Under the pieces are notes generated by a model that saw only the letters and a program-made list of their open reading frames with translations, was not told the origin of the DNA and searched no databases. The position numbers were made by a program, and so were the translations under genes. Below, one piece after another: positions 35,549 to 44,037 of a DNA stretch of 64,000 bases; within the stretch, counting starts at the first letter, position 1; the number at the start of each line of letters is the position of its first letter. The stretch covers positions 1 through 64,000 of the forward strand of contig NZ_SMAK01000001.1 in the NCBI RefSeq assembly GCF_004346195.1, in the 5' to 3' direction. This DNA is from Tepidamorphus gemmatus. Lineage in GTDB: Bacteria > Pseudomonadota > Alphaproteobacteria > Rhizobiales > Tepidamorphaceae.

Positions 35549-36832
35549 TTACATCAAGCTGCGCGGAAGATACAGCGCCAGCTCAGGAAATGCCGCGAGA
35601 ATCACGAAGAACAGGATCATCGCCATGAAGAAGGGCAGAGATGCCCGAGAGAAGGTGCCAACCTTGCAGCCGAGCGCGCCGCAGACGGTGAACATGATCA
35701 CGCCGACCGGCGGGGTCACGCCGCCGAAGTTGATGAGGGTGACGATCAGGATGCCCATGTGGATCGGATCATAGCCGGCGCCGACCAGCACCGGCATGAC
35801 GATCGGGGTAACCAGCAGGATGTTGGCGGCGCCCTCCAGGAACATGCCGCTGATGATCAGAAGGATGATCACCAGGACGAGGATGAACACCGGATCGGAG
35901 GTCAGCGTCGTTACCAGCTCGGTGATCTGCTGCGGGCCGCGCTCGAGGGTGACGGCATAGCCGAGCACGGCGGCCATCATGATCAGCAGCATTACCATCC
36001 CGAGGTCGCTGACGGATCCGCGGAACGCCTCGTAGGTCCGGGCCCAGTCCAGTTCCCGGTAGACCACGGTACCGATGAACAGCGCATAGGCGACGAGGAA
36101 TACGCCGGCTTCGGTGGCAGTGAAGAAGCCGAAGCGGAAGCCGACGATGAGGATCACCGGAAAGAGCAGCGACCAGACGCTGTCGAGGAAGCTGCGTGCA
36201 AGCTCCCGGCCCGAGGGAATCCGGTCGAGATCCGGCGCGTAGCCATGGCGTCTTGCGACGATCCAGGTGGTCAGCATCAGCACGCCAGTCAGCGCGATGC
36301 CCGGGAGGATGCCGGCCAGGAACAACCGGCCGATAGACACCTCGTTGATGAAGCCGAACAGAATGAGCCCGATGCTCGGGGGGATGGTCGCGGTGATGAT
36401 CGAGCCGAAGGCGAGAATCGCCGCAGTATGGCCCTTCGAATAGCCCTGTTCGAGCATGCCGGGTCCGAGTACGCGGGATTCCATCGCCGCGTCGGCGACC
36501 GCCGAGCCGGAGATGCCGCCCATCATGAAGCTCAGCATGATCGACACCTGGGCGAGACCGCCCGCCATCCAGCCGGTCAGCAGGCGCGAGAAGCGGATCA
36601 GCCGCTCGGTGATGCCGGTCGCATTCATCAGGTTGCCGGCCAGGATGAAGAACGGCACCGCGAGCAGCGGGAAATTCTGCGTCGCGGTGACCATCTTCTG
36701 CAGCACCACCGTGGGCGGCATGGTACCGGTCATCGTGAAGACCGGAATGGCCGCAAGCGCCAGCGCGAAGGCGACCGGCAGGCCGATGACCAGGAAGGCG
36801 ACGAACAGGCCGCCGATCAGAAGCAGCATCAT
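35549..36832 (-). CDS. dctM: TRAP transporter large permease
   Basis: 427 aa, about 12 membrane helices. PFFILAGNLMNATGITERLIRFSR, GGLAQVSIMLSFMMGGISGSAVADAA and PPSIGLILFGF (read in parts) are hallmark DctM segments that carry the sodium and substrate elevator core. It couples Na+ gradient to uptake of the substrate handed over by DctP. It overlaps the small permease gene by four bases, typical for coupled translation. Confidence 0.93.
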   Translation of the reverse strand: MMLLLIGGLFVAFLVIGLPVAFALALAAIPVFTMTGTMPPTVVLQKMVTATQNFPLLAVPFFILAGNLMNATGITERLIRFSRLLTGWMAGGLAQVSIMLSFMMGGISGSAVADAAMESRVLGPGMLEQGYSKGHTAAILAFGSIITATIPPSIGLILFGFINEVSIGRLFLAGILPGIALTGVLMLTTWIVARRHGYAPDLDRIPSGRELARSFLDSVWSLLFPVILIVGFRFGFFTATEAGVFLVAYALFIGTVVYRELDWARTYEAFRGSVSDLGMVMLLIMMAAVLGYAVTLERGPQQITELVTTLTSDPVFILVLVIILLIISGMFLEGAANILLVTPIVMPVLVGAGYDPIHMGILIVTLINFGGVTPPVGVIMFTVCGALGCKVGTFSRASLPFFMAMILFFVILAAFPELALYLPRSLM

Positions 36833-37281
36833 GTCGTGCTCCGCCCGCGAATGGCCGCATAGAGCTGCACCAGCAGGGTCCGCAGCATCAGGACCAGCCC
36901 GAATGGCATCGCAGCGTGGATGTAGGAGGCGGGCATCTGGGTCGCGCCCACAAGGCTGCGATGCATCAGGGCCGTGTTGCGGAGCGAATGGAACAGCAGG
37001 AAGCCGAGCAGGCCGATCATCACCAGCAGATTGGCGATCGCCAGGATGCGTGCGGCGGCGGGTGATAGCCGGTCGAGCACCATCGACAGGCCGAAGTGGC
37101 GGTCCTGCTGGAGTGCAAGGTCTGCGGCGAGCATCACCAGCCAGACGAACATCAGCTGGGCAATCTCCACCGACCAGATGATCGGCGCGCCATAGGCCCG
37201 GGTTATCGCGGCAACGCCGACCAGGAGCACGATTGCCGCGAGCAGAAGGGCGGCGCAGGCAAATTCGACGCGCTGATACAT
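36829..37281 (-). CDS. dctQ: TRAP transporter small permease
   Basis: 150 aa with four membrane helices (about residues 8-28, 42-62, 82-102 and 120-140). WSVEIAQLMFVWLVMLAADLALQQDRHFGL, read in parts, holds the conserved WxxE...F motif and the DRHFG-type loop of DctQ. Position between the binding protein and DctM genes, with the 4-base overlap, completes a standard tripartite set. Confidence 0.9.
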   Translation of the reverse strand: MYQRVEFACAALLLAAIVLLVGVAAITRAYGAPIIWSVEIAQLMFVWLVMLAADLALQQDRHFGLSMVLDRLSPAAARILAIANLLVMIGLLGFLLFHSLRNTALMHRSLVGATQMPASYIHAAMPFGLVLMLRTLLVQLYAAIRGRSTT

Positions 37282-37326
37282 CCGACCGCCCGGGTCCGCC
37301 CGTTGTCGCCTCCGTTCCCGGATATC

Positions 37327-38307
37327 CTATCGGCCGAGCACCGTCCTGACGATCTCCGCCTCCCTGGTGAGATCGAGCGTCTCATAGACGCCGGCAGCGG
37401 CCGCCTTGAATGGCGCAAGATCGACGTCGGCGACCGTGACGCCGGACGCGGCGATGTCCCCAAGTGCCTTCTCGCCAAGTTCAATGGTAAGGGCAGAGGC
37501 ATAGCGACCGTTCTCGACGGCGAGATCGCGGATGATCTTCTGGTTGTCGGGCGAGATCTGGTCCCAGGCATCCTTGCCGACCACCAGCGCGGTGACGAGC
37601 TGGATGTGTCCGGTCTTGGTGACATTGCTGACGACTTCGTACAGCTTGGCGCCCCAGATGGCGGTCGGCTGGGCCTCGGCGGCGTCCAGTGTTCCGAGCT
37701 GCAAGGCGGAATAGACCTCGCCCCACGGCATCGGTGTCGGCTCAGCGCCCATCGCCCGGATCGTCTCGATCCACACCGGAGCACCAATGGTGCGCATCCT
37801 GAGCCCCTTCAGATCCTCCGGCGAGGCGACCGGCTTCTTGGTCAGCGTGTGGCGCGGGCCCTGGTACCAGTTGGAGGCAAGCATGACCAGGTTGGCCTTT
37901 TCGGCCAGCTCGTTGCCCCAGGCGATGTATTCCTCTGAGAGGGCGAACTTGTCGGCGTCGTCATACGTGTCGAACAGGAACGGTGCCGACATGATGGCAA
38001 GCGAGGGAACGAAGCTCGACAGGCGTGCCACGTCGGTGACGGTGCCGACATTGGCGCCGGCACGCGCCTGATCGAGCATTTCGGTCGTGTCGCCGAGCTG
38101 CGAGTTGTGGAAGACCTCGATGATCACCTCGCCGTTCGTGGCCTTCTCGACATCCGTCTTGAACTTCTCGAGGCCCTGTCCCATCGGGTCGGTGGGCGCA
38201 AGCACCGTGCCGATGCGCAGCGTCGTGGCAGCGGACGCAGGCGCGGCGAGGCCGATGGCGGCCGCGATGGCGGTGCATGCGAAGAGGGTCTTCAAACTGA
38301 TGGTCAT
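37327..38307 (-). CDS. dctP: TRAP transporter solute-binding protein
   Basis: 326 aa. Sec signal peptide ending APASAA (cleavage near residue 26). The mature protein has the DctP fold: FHNSQLGDTTEMLDQARAG, the substrate carboxylate-binding Arg in LKGLRMRTIG (about residue 172) and LGTLDAAEAQPTAIWGAKLYEV (read in parts). The substrate is a carboxylate; the neighbouring lactonase and dehydratase suggest an aldonic or related sugar acid (inference). First gene of the minus-strand operon dctP-dctQ-dctM-gntR. Confidence 0.92.
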   Translation of the reverse strand: MTISLKTLFACTAIAAAIGLAAPASAATTLRIGTVLAPTDPMGQGLEKFKTDVEKATNGEVIIEVFHNSQLGDTTEMLDQARAGANVGTVTDVARLSSFVPSLAIMSAPFLFDTYDDADKFALSEEYIAWGNELAEKANLVMLASNWYQGPRHTLTKKPVASPEDLKGLRMRTIGAPVWIETIRAMGAEPTPMPWGEVYSALQLGTLDAAEAQPTAIWGAKLYEVVSNVTKTGHIQLVTALVVGKDAWDQISPDNQKIIRDLAVENGRYASALTIELGEKALGDIAASGVTVADVDLAPFKAAAAGVYETLDLTREAEIVRTVLGR

Positions 38308-38359
38308 GCGTCTTCTCCCCGGAATGTGCGGCCGCAGCCCACTAACTGATATTTTAGTT

Positions 38360-38397
38360 GTATTGAGATACTACGTAGGCTAGCTGTAGTCTGTCAA
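38360..38397 (-). promoter_or_regulatory. dctP promoter with palindromic operator
   Basis: On the minus strand TTGACA (38397-38392) and TAGTAT (38373-38368) are separated by 18 bases, a near-consensus promoter 60 bases ahead of dctP. The perfect palindrome GTATTGAGATAC (38360-38371, GTAT-N4-ATAC) overlaps the -10 box, where a GntR/FCD dimer could repress. AACT (38344-38347) and AGTT (38355-38358) form a second, imperfect inverted repeat. The region is AT-rich against a GC-rich background. The divergent lactonase promoter probably shares the operator. Confidence 0.55.
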
Positions 38398-38490
38398 TGC
38401 GGAATCTGGCGGCAGCGGGTGCAGCGGCCCGGCCGGCGCGCCGGTCGAACCGCGCGCAACAGACGGGTGGACAGGGGGGATGCGGTCGGC

Positions 38491-39369
38491 ATGACGGGCA
38501 ATCTGCACTTCGAGGTCGTGTCGTCCGTGCGCGCCGCGCTCGGCGAGAGCCCCGTCTGGTGCGACCGCGGGACGGGCGTCTGGTGGGTCGACATCGACGG
38601 ACACGCGCTGTTGCGCAGCCGCTGTCCGGGCGGGGAGACCGACAGATGGACGACACCGGAGACTCCGGGTTTCGTGGTTCTGACCGAAGCCGGATCTCCC
38701 GCTGTGGGCATGGAGAGCGGCATCTTCCTGTTCGACCCGGATACCGGCGGTTTCGAGCGGGTGGTGCCGCAGGGCACTGCCGGTCTGCGGTTCAACGACG
38801 CCACGGTCGATGCCGAAGGGGTTCTGTGGGCCGGTACCATGGCGATCGCCGATGCTGCTCCGGTCGGCACCGTGTACCGGATCGCGGCCGATGCCGTCGC
38901 CGCGCCGGTGCTGGACGGGTTCATCACGCCCAACGGTCTCGCCGTCGATGCCAGCCGCCGACGGCTCTATGTGTCGGACTCCCATCCCTCCGTGCAGACG
39001 GTTTGGACCTGCGATCTCGATGCGACCGGGCGACCCGGCCCGCCTGTGCCGTTCGTCGCGATGCACGCCATGGCCGGGCGTCCGGACGGCGCCTCGCTCG
39101 ACCGGGACGGCAACTACTGGATCGCCGCCGTCGGCGGCGGCGTCGTTTACGTGTTCACGCCCGACGGCGCGCATCTCGATACCGTTGCCACGCCGTTCGC
39201 GGCACCGACCAAGATTGCCTTCGGTGGCCCGGATGCGGCGCTTGCCCTGCTCACCTCGAAGGGTGGGCCAGCGCCGGAGGGGGCGCTCGCCGTCGCCAGG
39301 CTGAGCGGAACGCCCTGGTCGGGGTGTGCACCGGCCCGCTGGCGGCTGAACGGCGGCAGGTCGGCATGA
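38491..39369 (+). CDS. SMP-30/gluconolactonase family lactonase
   Basis: 292 aa from ATG 38491. Six-bladed beta-propeller signatures: LGESPVWCDRGTGVWWVDI (first metal-binding Glu), GLRFNDATVDAEGVLWAGTM (Asn), ITPNGLAVDASRRRLYVSDS (Asn, Asp). These bind the divalent metal that opens sugar lactones to aldonic acids. It is the first gene of a plus-strand set with the dehydratase and RraA-like gene; a GGGGGGA stretch ten bases upstream is a distant ribosome site. Confidence 0.9.
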   Translation: MTGNLHFEVVSSVRAALGESPVWCDRGTGVWWVDIDGHALLRSRCPGGETDRWTTPETPGFVVLTEAGSPAVGMESGIFLFDPDTGGFERVVPQGTAGLRFNDATVDAEGVLWAGTMAIADAAPVGTVYRIAADAVAAPVLDGFITPNGLAVDASRRRLYVSDSHPSVQTVWTCDLDATGRPGPPVPFVAMHAMAGRPDGASLDRDGNYWIAAVGGGVVYVFTPDGAHLDTVATPFAAPTKIAFGGPDAALALLTSKGGPAPEGALAVARLSGTPWSGCAPARWRLNGGRSA

Positions 39370-39409
39370 GCGTCGGGCAGGCGGGCATCGACGGGAGGAA
39401 GGCCAGGTC

Positions 39410-41143
39410 ATGACGAGAAAGACGCCAGGCGAACTGCGCAGCGCTCGATGGTTCGCCCCCGACGATCTCAGATCGTTCGGCCATCGGTCGCGGCTGATGC
39501 AGATGGGGCTTGGCCCCGAGGACTGGGCGGGCCGTCCGGTGATCGCCATCATCAACACCTGGTCGGAAGCGCAACCTTGCCACATGCACTTCCGCGAGCG
39601 CGCCGCCGACATCAAGCGGGGTGTTCTGCAGGCCGGCGGCCTGCCGATGGAATTGCCGGCGCTGTCACTGTCGGAGAGCCTGGTGAAGCCGACCACCATG
39701 CTCTACCGCAACATGCTGGCGATGGAGACCGAGGAGCTGCTGCGATGCCACCCGATCGACGGCGTGGTGCTGATGGGCGGCTGCGACAAGACCACGCCGG
39801 CGCTGATCATGGGCGCAATCAGCGCCGGCCTGCCGATGATCTTCTTTCCCGCCGGGCCGATGTTGCGCGGCAACTTCCGCGGACAGTCTCTCGGCTCGGG
39901 ATCGGATGCCTGGAAGTACTGGGACGAGCGTCGCGCCGGCAATCTCGGCGCGGAGGACTGGGCAGGGCTGGAGGGCGGCATCGCCCGGTCCTACGGCCAC
40001 TGCATGACCATGGGCACCGCGAGCACGATGACCGCCATCGCCGAGGCGATTGGATTGACGTTGCCGGGCGCCAGTTCGATTCCCGCAGCCGATTCGGCCC
40101 ACACGCGGCTCGCCAGCGCCTGCGGTCGGCGCATCGTCGAGATGGTCTGGGAGGACCTGCGGCCGGCGCGGATCGTCACCGCGGCGTCGGTCCGCAATGC
40201 GGCGACCGTTGCGATGGCGACCGGCTGCTCGACCAATGCCGTCATCCACCTGATTGCGATGGCGCGACGGGCAGGTGTCGCCTTGACGCTCGACGACCTC
40301 GACGGCATCGGCCGCACGACGCCGGTCATCGCAAACATCCGCCCGAGCGGCAGCCGCTACCTGATGGAAGACTTCTACTATGCCGGCGGCCTGAGGGCGC
40401 TGATGAACCGGCTCGGCGACAGGCTCGACCCCACCCCGCTGACGGTGTCGGGGCGGCCGATCGGGGAGACGATCGCCGGCGCCGAGGTCTACAATGACGA
40501 CGTCATTCGCAGTCTCGACGATCCCGTCTATCCCGAAGGGGCGCTGGCGGTGCTCAAGGGCAATCTCGCGCCCGACGGCTGTGTCATCAAGCCATGCGCC
40601 TGCGATCCGGGGCTGTTGCGCAACGAGGGCCGTGCGCTGGTGTTCGACAGCTATCCCGAGATGAAGGCGGCGGTGGAGGACCCGGACCTCGACGTTGAGC
40701 CGACGGACGTGCTGGTGCTGCGCAATGCCGGCCCGCAGGGAGGGCCGGGGATGCCGGAATGGGGCATGCTACCGATCCCGACACGGCTGCTGCGGCGCAA
40801 TATCCGCGACATGATCCGCATCTCGGATGCCCGGATGAGCGGGACGTCCTACGGCGCCTGCATCCTGCATGTGGCGCCAGAAGCATTCATCGGCGGCCCG
40901 CTCTGTCTGCTCAGGACCGGCGACATCGTGCGGGTCGATGTGCCGGCGAGATCGATCGACATGCTGGTCACGGAGGAGGAACTGGCCCGCCGCCGCGCTG
41001 CGTGGACGCCTCCTGAACCCTACTATCCGCGCGGCTACGGCCAGATGTTCGCCCGGCACGTGTCGCAGGCCAACGAAGGGTGCGATTTCGATTTTCTCGA
41101 GACCCGGCCCGGGGCGGACATCCCCGAGCCCGACATCTACTGA
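39410..41143 (+). CDS. Sugar-acid dehydratase, IlvD/Edd family (L-arabonate dehydratase-like)
   Basis: 577 aa. The three Fe-S ligands of the family are visible: Cys in NTWSEAQPC (about residue 56), GGCDKTTP (about 124) and YGHCMTMGTASTM (about 197), and the Mg/substrate segment SIPAADSAHTRLA follows. Length and the SYLMEDFYYAGG-like region (SRYLMEDFYYAGG) fit the L-arabonate/D-xylonate dehydratase branch rather than dihydroxy-acid dehydratase. It removes water from an aldonic acid to give a 2-keto-3-deoxy acid. It starts 41 bases after the lactonase gene, and RraA follows after 37 bases. Confidence 0.9.
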   Translation: MTRKTPGELRSARWFAPDDLRSFGHRSRLMQMGLGPEDWAGRPVIAIINTWSEAQPCHMHFRERAADIKRGVLQAGGLPMELPALSLSESLVKPTTMLYRNMLAMETEELLRCHPIDGVVLMGGCDKTTPALIMGAISAGLPMIFFPAGPMLRGNFRGQSLGSGSDAWKYWDERRAGNLGAEDWAGLEGGIARSYGHCMTMGTASTMTAIAEAIGLTLPGASSIPAADSAHTRLASACGRRIVEMVWEDLRPARIVTAASVRNAATVAMATGCSTNAVIHLIAMARRAGVALTLDDLDGIGRTTPVIANIRPSGSRYLMEDFYYAGGLRALMNRLGDRLDPTPLTVSGRPIGETIAGAEVYNDDVIRSLDDPVYPEGALAVLKGNLAPDGCVIKPCACDPGLLRNEGRALVFDSYPEMKAAVEDPDLDVEPTDVLVLRNAGPQGGPGMPEWGMLPIPTRLLRRNIRDMIRISDARMSGTSYGACILHVAPEAFIGGPLCLLRTGDIVRVDVPARSIDMLVTEEELARRRAAWTPPEPYYPRGYGQMFARHVSQANEGCDFDFLETRPGADIPEPDIY

Positions 41144-41179
41144 CTGAGATCCTGATCCGATCCTGAACGGGACCCCGAC

Positions 41180-41896
41180 ATGACGCTCAAGCCTGAGACC
41201 CGCGCCCGCCTCGCAGGCGTCTCCTGTGCCACGCTGACCACGGCGCTGTTCAAGCGCGGCCTGCGCAACGTCTTCCTGCAGGATGTACGCCCCGTGGCGC
41301 CAAAGGGGCGCAACATGGTCGGGCCGGCCTTCACGCTGCGCTATATTCCGGCGCGGGAGGACCTCAACACGCTTGCCGTGTTCGAGGATCCGAATCATCC
41401 GCAGCGCCGGGCCGTCGAGACCTGTCCGGCGGGCCACGTGCTCGTGATGGACAGCCGCCGCGATCCGCGCGCGGCGTCGGCGGGCGACATCCTGGTGCGA
41501 CGCCTCATGGTCCGCGGCGTTGCCGGCGTGGTGACCGACGGCGGCTTCCGGGACAGCCCGACGATCGCGCGGCTCGACATTCCCGCCTATCACAATCGCC
41601 CGTCGGCACCGACCAACCTGATCCAGCATCAGGCAATCGAGATCGACGGGCCGATCGGCTGCGGCGGGGTGGCGGTCTTCCCCGGCGATGTCGTGGTCGG
41701 CGACGACGAGGGGGTGGTGATCATTCCGGCGGCGATCGCCGACGAGATCGCGGTCGAGGCCGAGCAGATGACGCTGTTCGAGGATTTCGTCGCCAGCCGC
41801 GTCGATGCCGGCCAGTCGATCATCGGGCTCTACCCGCCGACCCGGCCCGAGACCCGCACGGCCTTCGAGGCCTGGAAGCGCGATCGCGGCCTCTGA
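41180..41896 (+). CDS. RraA-like / HMG-CHA aldolase family protein
   Basis: 238 aa. The fold signature GDILVRRLMVRGVAGVVTDGGFRDSPTI contains the Gly-rich stretch and the RD pair that bind pyruvate and divalent metal in 4-hydroxy-4-methyl-2-oxoglutarate aldolases; CGGVAVFPGDVVVGDDEGVVIIP is the second signature. True RraA proteins inhibit RNase E. As the last gene after lactonase and dehydratase with no other aldolase nearby, an aldol cleavage of the 2-keto-3-deoxy acid product is the better reading (inference). Length (238) exceeds E. coli RraA (161) and suits the metabolic members. Confidence 0.8.
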   Translation: MTLKPETRARLAGVSCATLTTALFKRGLRNVFLQDVRPVAPKGRNMVGPAFTLRYIPAREDLNTLAVFEDPNHPQRRAVETCPAGHVLVMDSRRDPRAASAGDILVRRLMVRGVAGVVTDGGFRDSPTIARLDIPAYHNRPSAPTNLIQHQAIEIDGPIGCGGVAVFPGDVVVGDDEGVVIIPAAIADEIAVEAEQMTLFEDFVASRVDAGQSIIGLYPPTRPETRTAFEAWKRDRGL

Positions 41897-42001
41897 GCGC
41901 GGCACTGCCGCCGCGCCCATGGTTGTTCAGGCACGCGCTGCGCGACGCGGGCGCCTTGCACCGCCGCCGGACGCAAGTCGGGCCGGGCCGCATCGGGCCG
42001 C

Positions 42002-42041
42002 CCCAAAAAGCCCCCGGCTCCGGACGAGGTCCGCCGGAGCC
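42002..42041 (-). terminator. Factor-independent terminator for the cysteine hydrolase operon
   Basis: On the minus strand GGCTCCGG and CCGGAGCC (42041-42034 and 42023-42016) form an 8-bp stem with a 10-base loop, followed by GGGGGCTTTTT (to about 42005). It lies 57 bases after the stop of the hydrolase gene at 42098. The rest of the 200-base gap to the RraA gene has no gene. Confidence 0.7.
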
Positions 42042-42097
42042 CGCTGGCTCCTGCGGGCCCCTCTCCGAAGCCGGGCGCAGTTGGGCCTGGCGGCACC

Positions 42098-42691
42098 CTA
42101 TACAGCCAGGCTCGGCTTGCGTCCGGCGAACCGGGCAACGATCTCAGCGGTCGTCGCCACCTCGCAAAGCAATCCGGCGATCGCTGTCGCCACGTCGTGC
42201 ACCTGTCCCTCAGACTGCTCGCCGAGTCCGCGGCTGGCGCTGGCATCTGCCACCAGCAGGGCACGGTGTCCGCGGTGATGAGCGTCGAACAAGGTGGCGA
42301 GGCAGTTGGTCTCGCAGGTCAGTCCGGCCAGCACGAAATCCGGCCTCGACAGCGACTCCAGCAAGGCGGCGAAGGATTCGTTCGCATAGCAGGAGGGCTG
42401 AGACCGCTCGAACACCATCTCGTGCGGCCACGGCCGGAATTCCTCGATCCATTCGGCGAACGGCGTCGCCCGGTTGAAGAACGGCTCGCGCTTGAGCAGA
42501 CGGAAGTGAGCGATCGGGAATCCGCGCTTGCGGGCGAATTCGAGCAGCCGCATGCAATTGCCCGTCCAGGGCTGGCGATGCCGCAGTGCATGGGCCCGAC
42601 CGTCGACGACATATTCCCGCTGCAGGTCGACGAACAGGAACAGCGGGGTCCCGAAATCGTCGGAGACGCGGGGAAAGCGAATGACGCTCAT
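42098..42691 (-). CDS. Isochorismatase-like cysteine hydrolase
   Basis: 197 aa from ATG 42691 with GAGGAGGG upstream; the frame is open to 42784 but overlaps the GNAT gene. LFLFVDLQREYV carries the catalytic Asp, and VLAGLTCETNCLATLFDAHHRGHRALLVADAS (read in parts) the catalytic Cys and the cis-peptide region; a central Lys is in RLLKREPFF. Such hydrolases act on amides (nicotinamide, ureas, N-carbamoyl amines) or on isochorismate. It is last of three minus-strand genes with two GNAT-like proteins, 14 bases after the middle one. Confidence 0.83.
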   Translation of the reverse strand: MSVIRFPRVSDDFGTPLFLFVDLQREYVVDGRAHALRHRQPWTGNCMRLLEFARKRGFPIAHFRLLKREPFFNRATPFAEWIEEFRPWPHEMVFERSQPSCYANESFAALLESLSRPDFVLAGLTCETNCLATLFDAHHRGHRALLVADASASRGLGEQSEGQVHDVATAIAGLLCEVATTAEIVARFAGRKPSLAV

Positions 42692-42705
42692 CGGGCCCTC
42701 CTCGG

Positions 42706-43341
42706 TCAGGCTGCTTCTCTGCCGTGCATCGGCGAGGTGACGGGACGGGCGACCGAGCGCTCGAGTACGCCCGGCTTGTGCCATTCGCCCTCGGGACGGA
42801 TCAGCTCGTACGGGTCGCTGTCGAGGGTCAGCGGATCAGGGTGCGGTTCGACCTCGAGCAGCATCTCCGTATAGGAGTAGTCGGAGAAGACGAGCTTGCG
42901 GTTGTCGCCCATCGGCCTGGCGCCGAACCGGCTCCAGAACTTCACCAGCCGGTCCTGTGCATGGCCGTAGATCTGCGTGTAGCCCTTCTTGCGGGCGAGT
43001 TCGATGCCCGCCCAGACGATGTCGAAGGACAGGCGCGAATTGCGGAACTCGTGGCGCACCGCCAGGCGCTCGAGCTTGGCGAAGGAGGCGAAGAAGCGGG
43101 CGCGCAGGCAGGCGGCCGGTTCGTCTCCCATGTAGCCGATCAGATGCGTGGCGCTGAAGTCGTTGCCGTCGAACTCCTCCAGGTAGGGGCAGGTCTGCTC
43201 GCTCATGAACACTGCCGCGCGGATCGCCACCACCTTCATCATGTCGTCCAGCGTCCGGGCGACCTTGATGCCGTAGGGTTTGCGCGGGGCCTCGGGGTCG
43301 GCGTCCGATTGGCCATAGCTTGCATAGATGGGCGGTTTCAT
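42706..43341 (-). CDS. GNAT family acetyltransferase with VF-x-EQ N-terminal motif
   Basis: 211 aa. The segment RAAVFMSEQTCPYLEEFDGND (read to 20 residues) resembles ElaA-type and autoinducer-synthase-type GNAT proteins, which have R-x-x-V-F-x-x-E-Q. LERLAVRHEFRNSRLSFDIVWAGIELARKKGY (read in parts) contains the acetyl-CoA loop, although it reads RNSRLS instead of the usual Q/RxxGxG/A, a noteworthy deviation. SRFGARPMG is the C-terminal GNAT strand. Acyl donor and acceptor are unknown; an acyl-amino-acid or signal-like product is possible. It lies 14 bases from each neighbour on the same strand. Confidence 0.72.
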   Translation of the reverse strand: MKPPIYASYGQSDADPEAPRKPYGIKVARTLDDMMKVVAIRAAVFMSEQTCPYLEEFDGNDFSATHLIGYMGDEPAACLRARFFASFAKLERLAVRHEFRNSRLSFDIVWAGIELARKKGYTQIYGHAQDRLVKFWSRFGARPMGDNRKLVFSDYSYTEMLLEVEPHPDPLTLDSDPYELIRPEGEWHKPGVLERSVARPVTSPMHGREAA

Positions 43342-43355
43342 CCGAAGTCTCCCTG

Positions 43356-43973
43356 TTATTCGGTGTCCACCAGCCCGCTACCCCGGTTGGCGATGCGAAC
43401 GTAGCGATGCAGGTCCGGAAAGCCCGAATGGACCGGCCGGAAGCCGAGATTGGCCATCAACCGGGCGCCCGGTACGGTCGTCGGAGGGGCGTAGAGGTTG
43501 GCGGTGGCATAGCGGTCCGCCTGGAGGAAGCGGCTGATCGCGCAGATGCCCGCAGAGGCCATGCCGGGCGCCACCACGGCCCACTTGTAGATCGCCGCTG
43601 GCGCCTCGCCGGTGCGCACCGTGAGGCTTGGATCGGGATAGCCGGTGTTGAACTCGCCGAGCAGCAGGGCCTCGAGGCCCTCCGCACTCAGATGCAGCAT
43701 CGCGTAGACCCCGCGGGTCCGCCCTTCCGAACGGAACACCCAGGCGCTCTCGCTGTTGCGCGTGATCACGCGTGCCACCGCTTCCACGGCCGAGGCCAGC
43801 ACCGGGATCTGACTGGTCGCGAAGTCGAGCAGGGCCGGGATCTCGTCGTGTCCCACCGGCGCGACCACCAGCCCGGGCCGGCTGATGCGCACCAGGTGAT
43901 CGAACTCACGCCGCTGCATATTTGCACCGTCGTGATGTTCGGGCCCGATCGGCAGCCTCACGGGGCGAAGCAT
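43356..43973 (-). CDS. GNAT-like protein of unknown substrate
   Basis: 205 aa from ATG 43973 (GGAG six bases upstream). The body has a GNAT-like strand pattern: WVFRSEGRTRGVYAMLHLSAEG, YKWAVVAPGMASAGICAISRF and a C-terminal GARLMANLGFRPVHSGFPDLHRYVR (read in parts), the last being the typical G-x-x-L-x-x-LGF ending. The Q/RxxGxxG loop is not clearly present. First of three minus-strand genes, divergent from the LysR regulator. Probably acts with the second GNAT protein. Confidence 0.6.
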   Translation of the reverse strand: MLRPVRLPIGPEHHDGANMQRREFDHLVRISRPGLVVAPVGHDEIPALLDFATSQIPVLASAVEAVARVITRNSESAWVFRSEGRTRGVYAMLHLSAEGLEALLLGEFNTGYPDPSLTVRTGEAPAAIYKWAVVAPGMASAGICAISRFLQADRYATANLYAPPTTVPGARLMANLGFRPVHSGFPDLHRYVRIANRGSGLVDTE

Positions 43974-44037
43974 CGTTTACTCCAGCGGAAGCTATTGTAA
44001 TTATGGTAGTATACGCGTGAGTACGCGGAAGCAGAAA

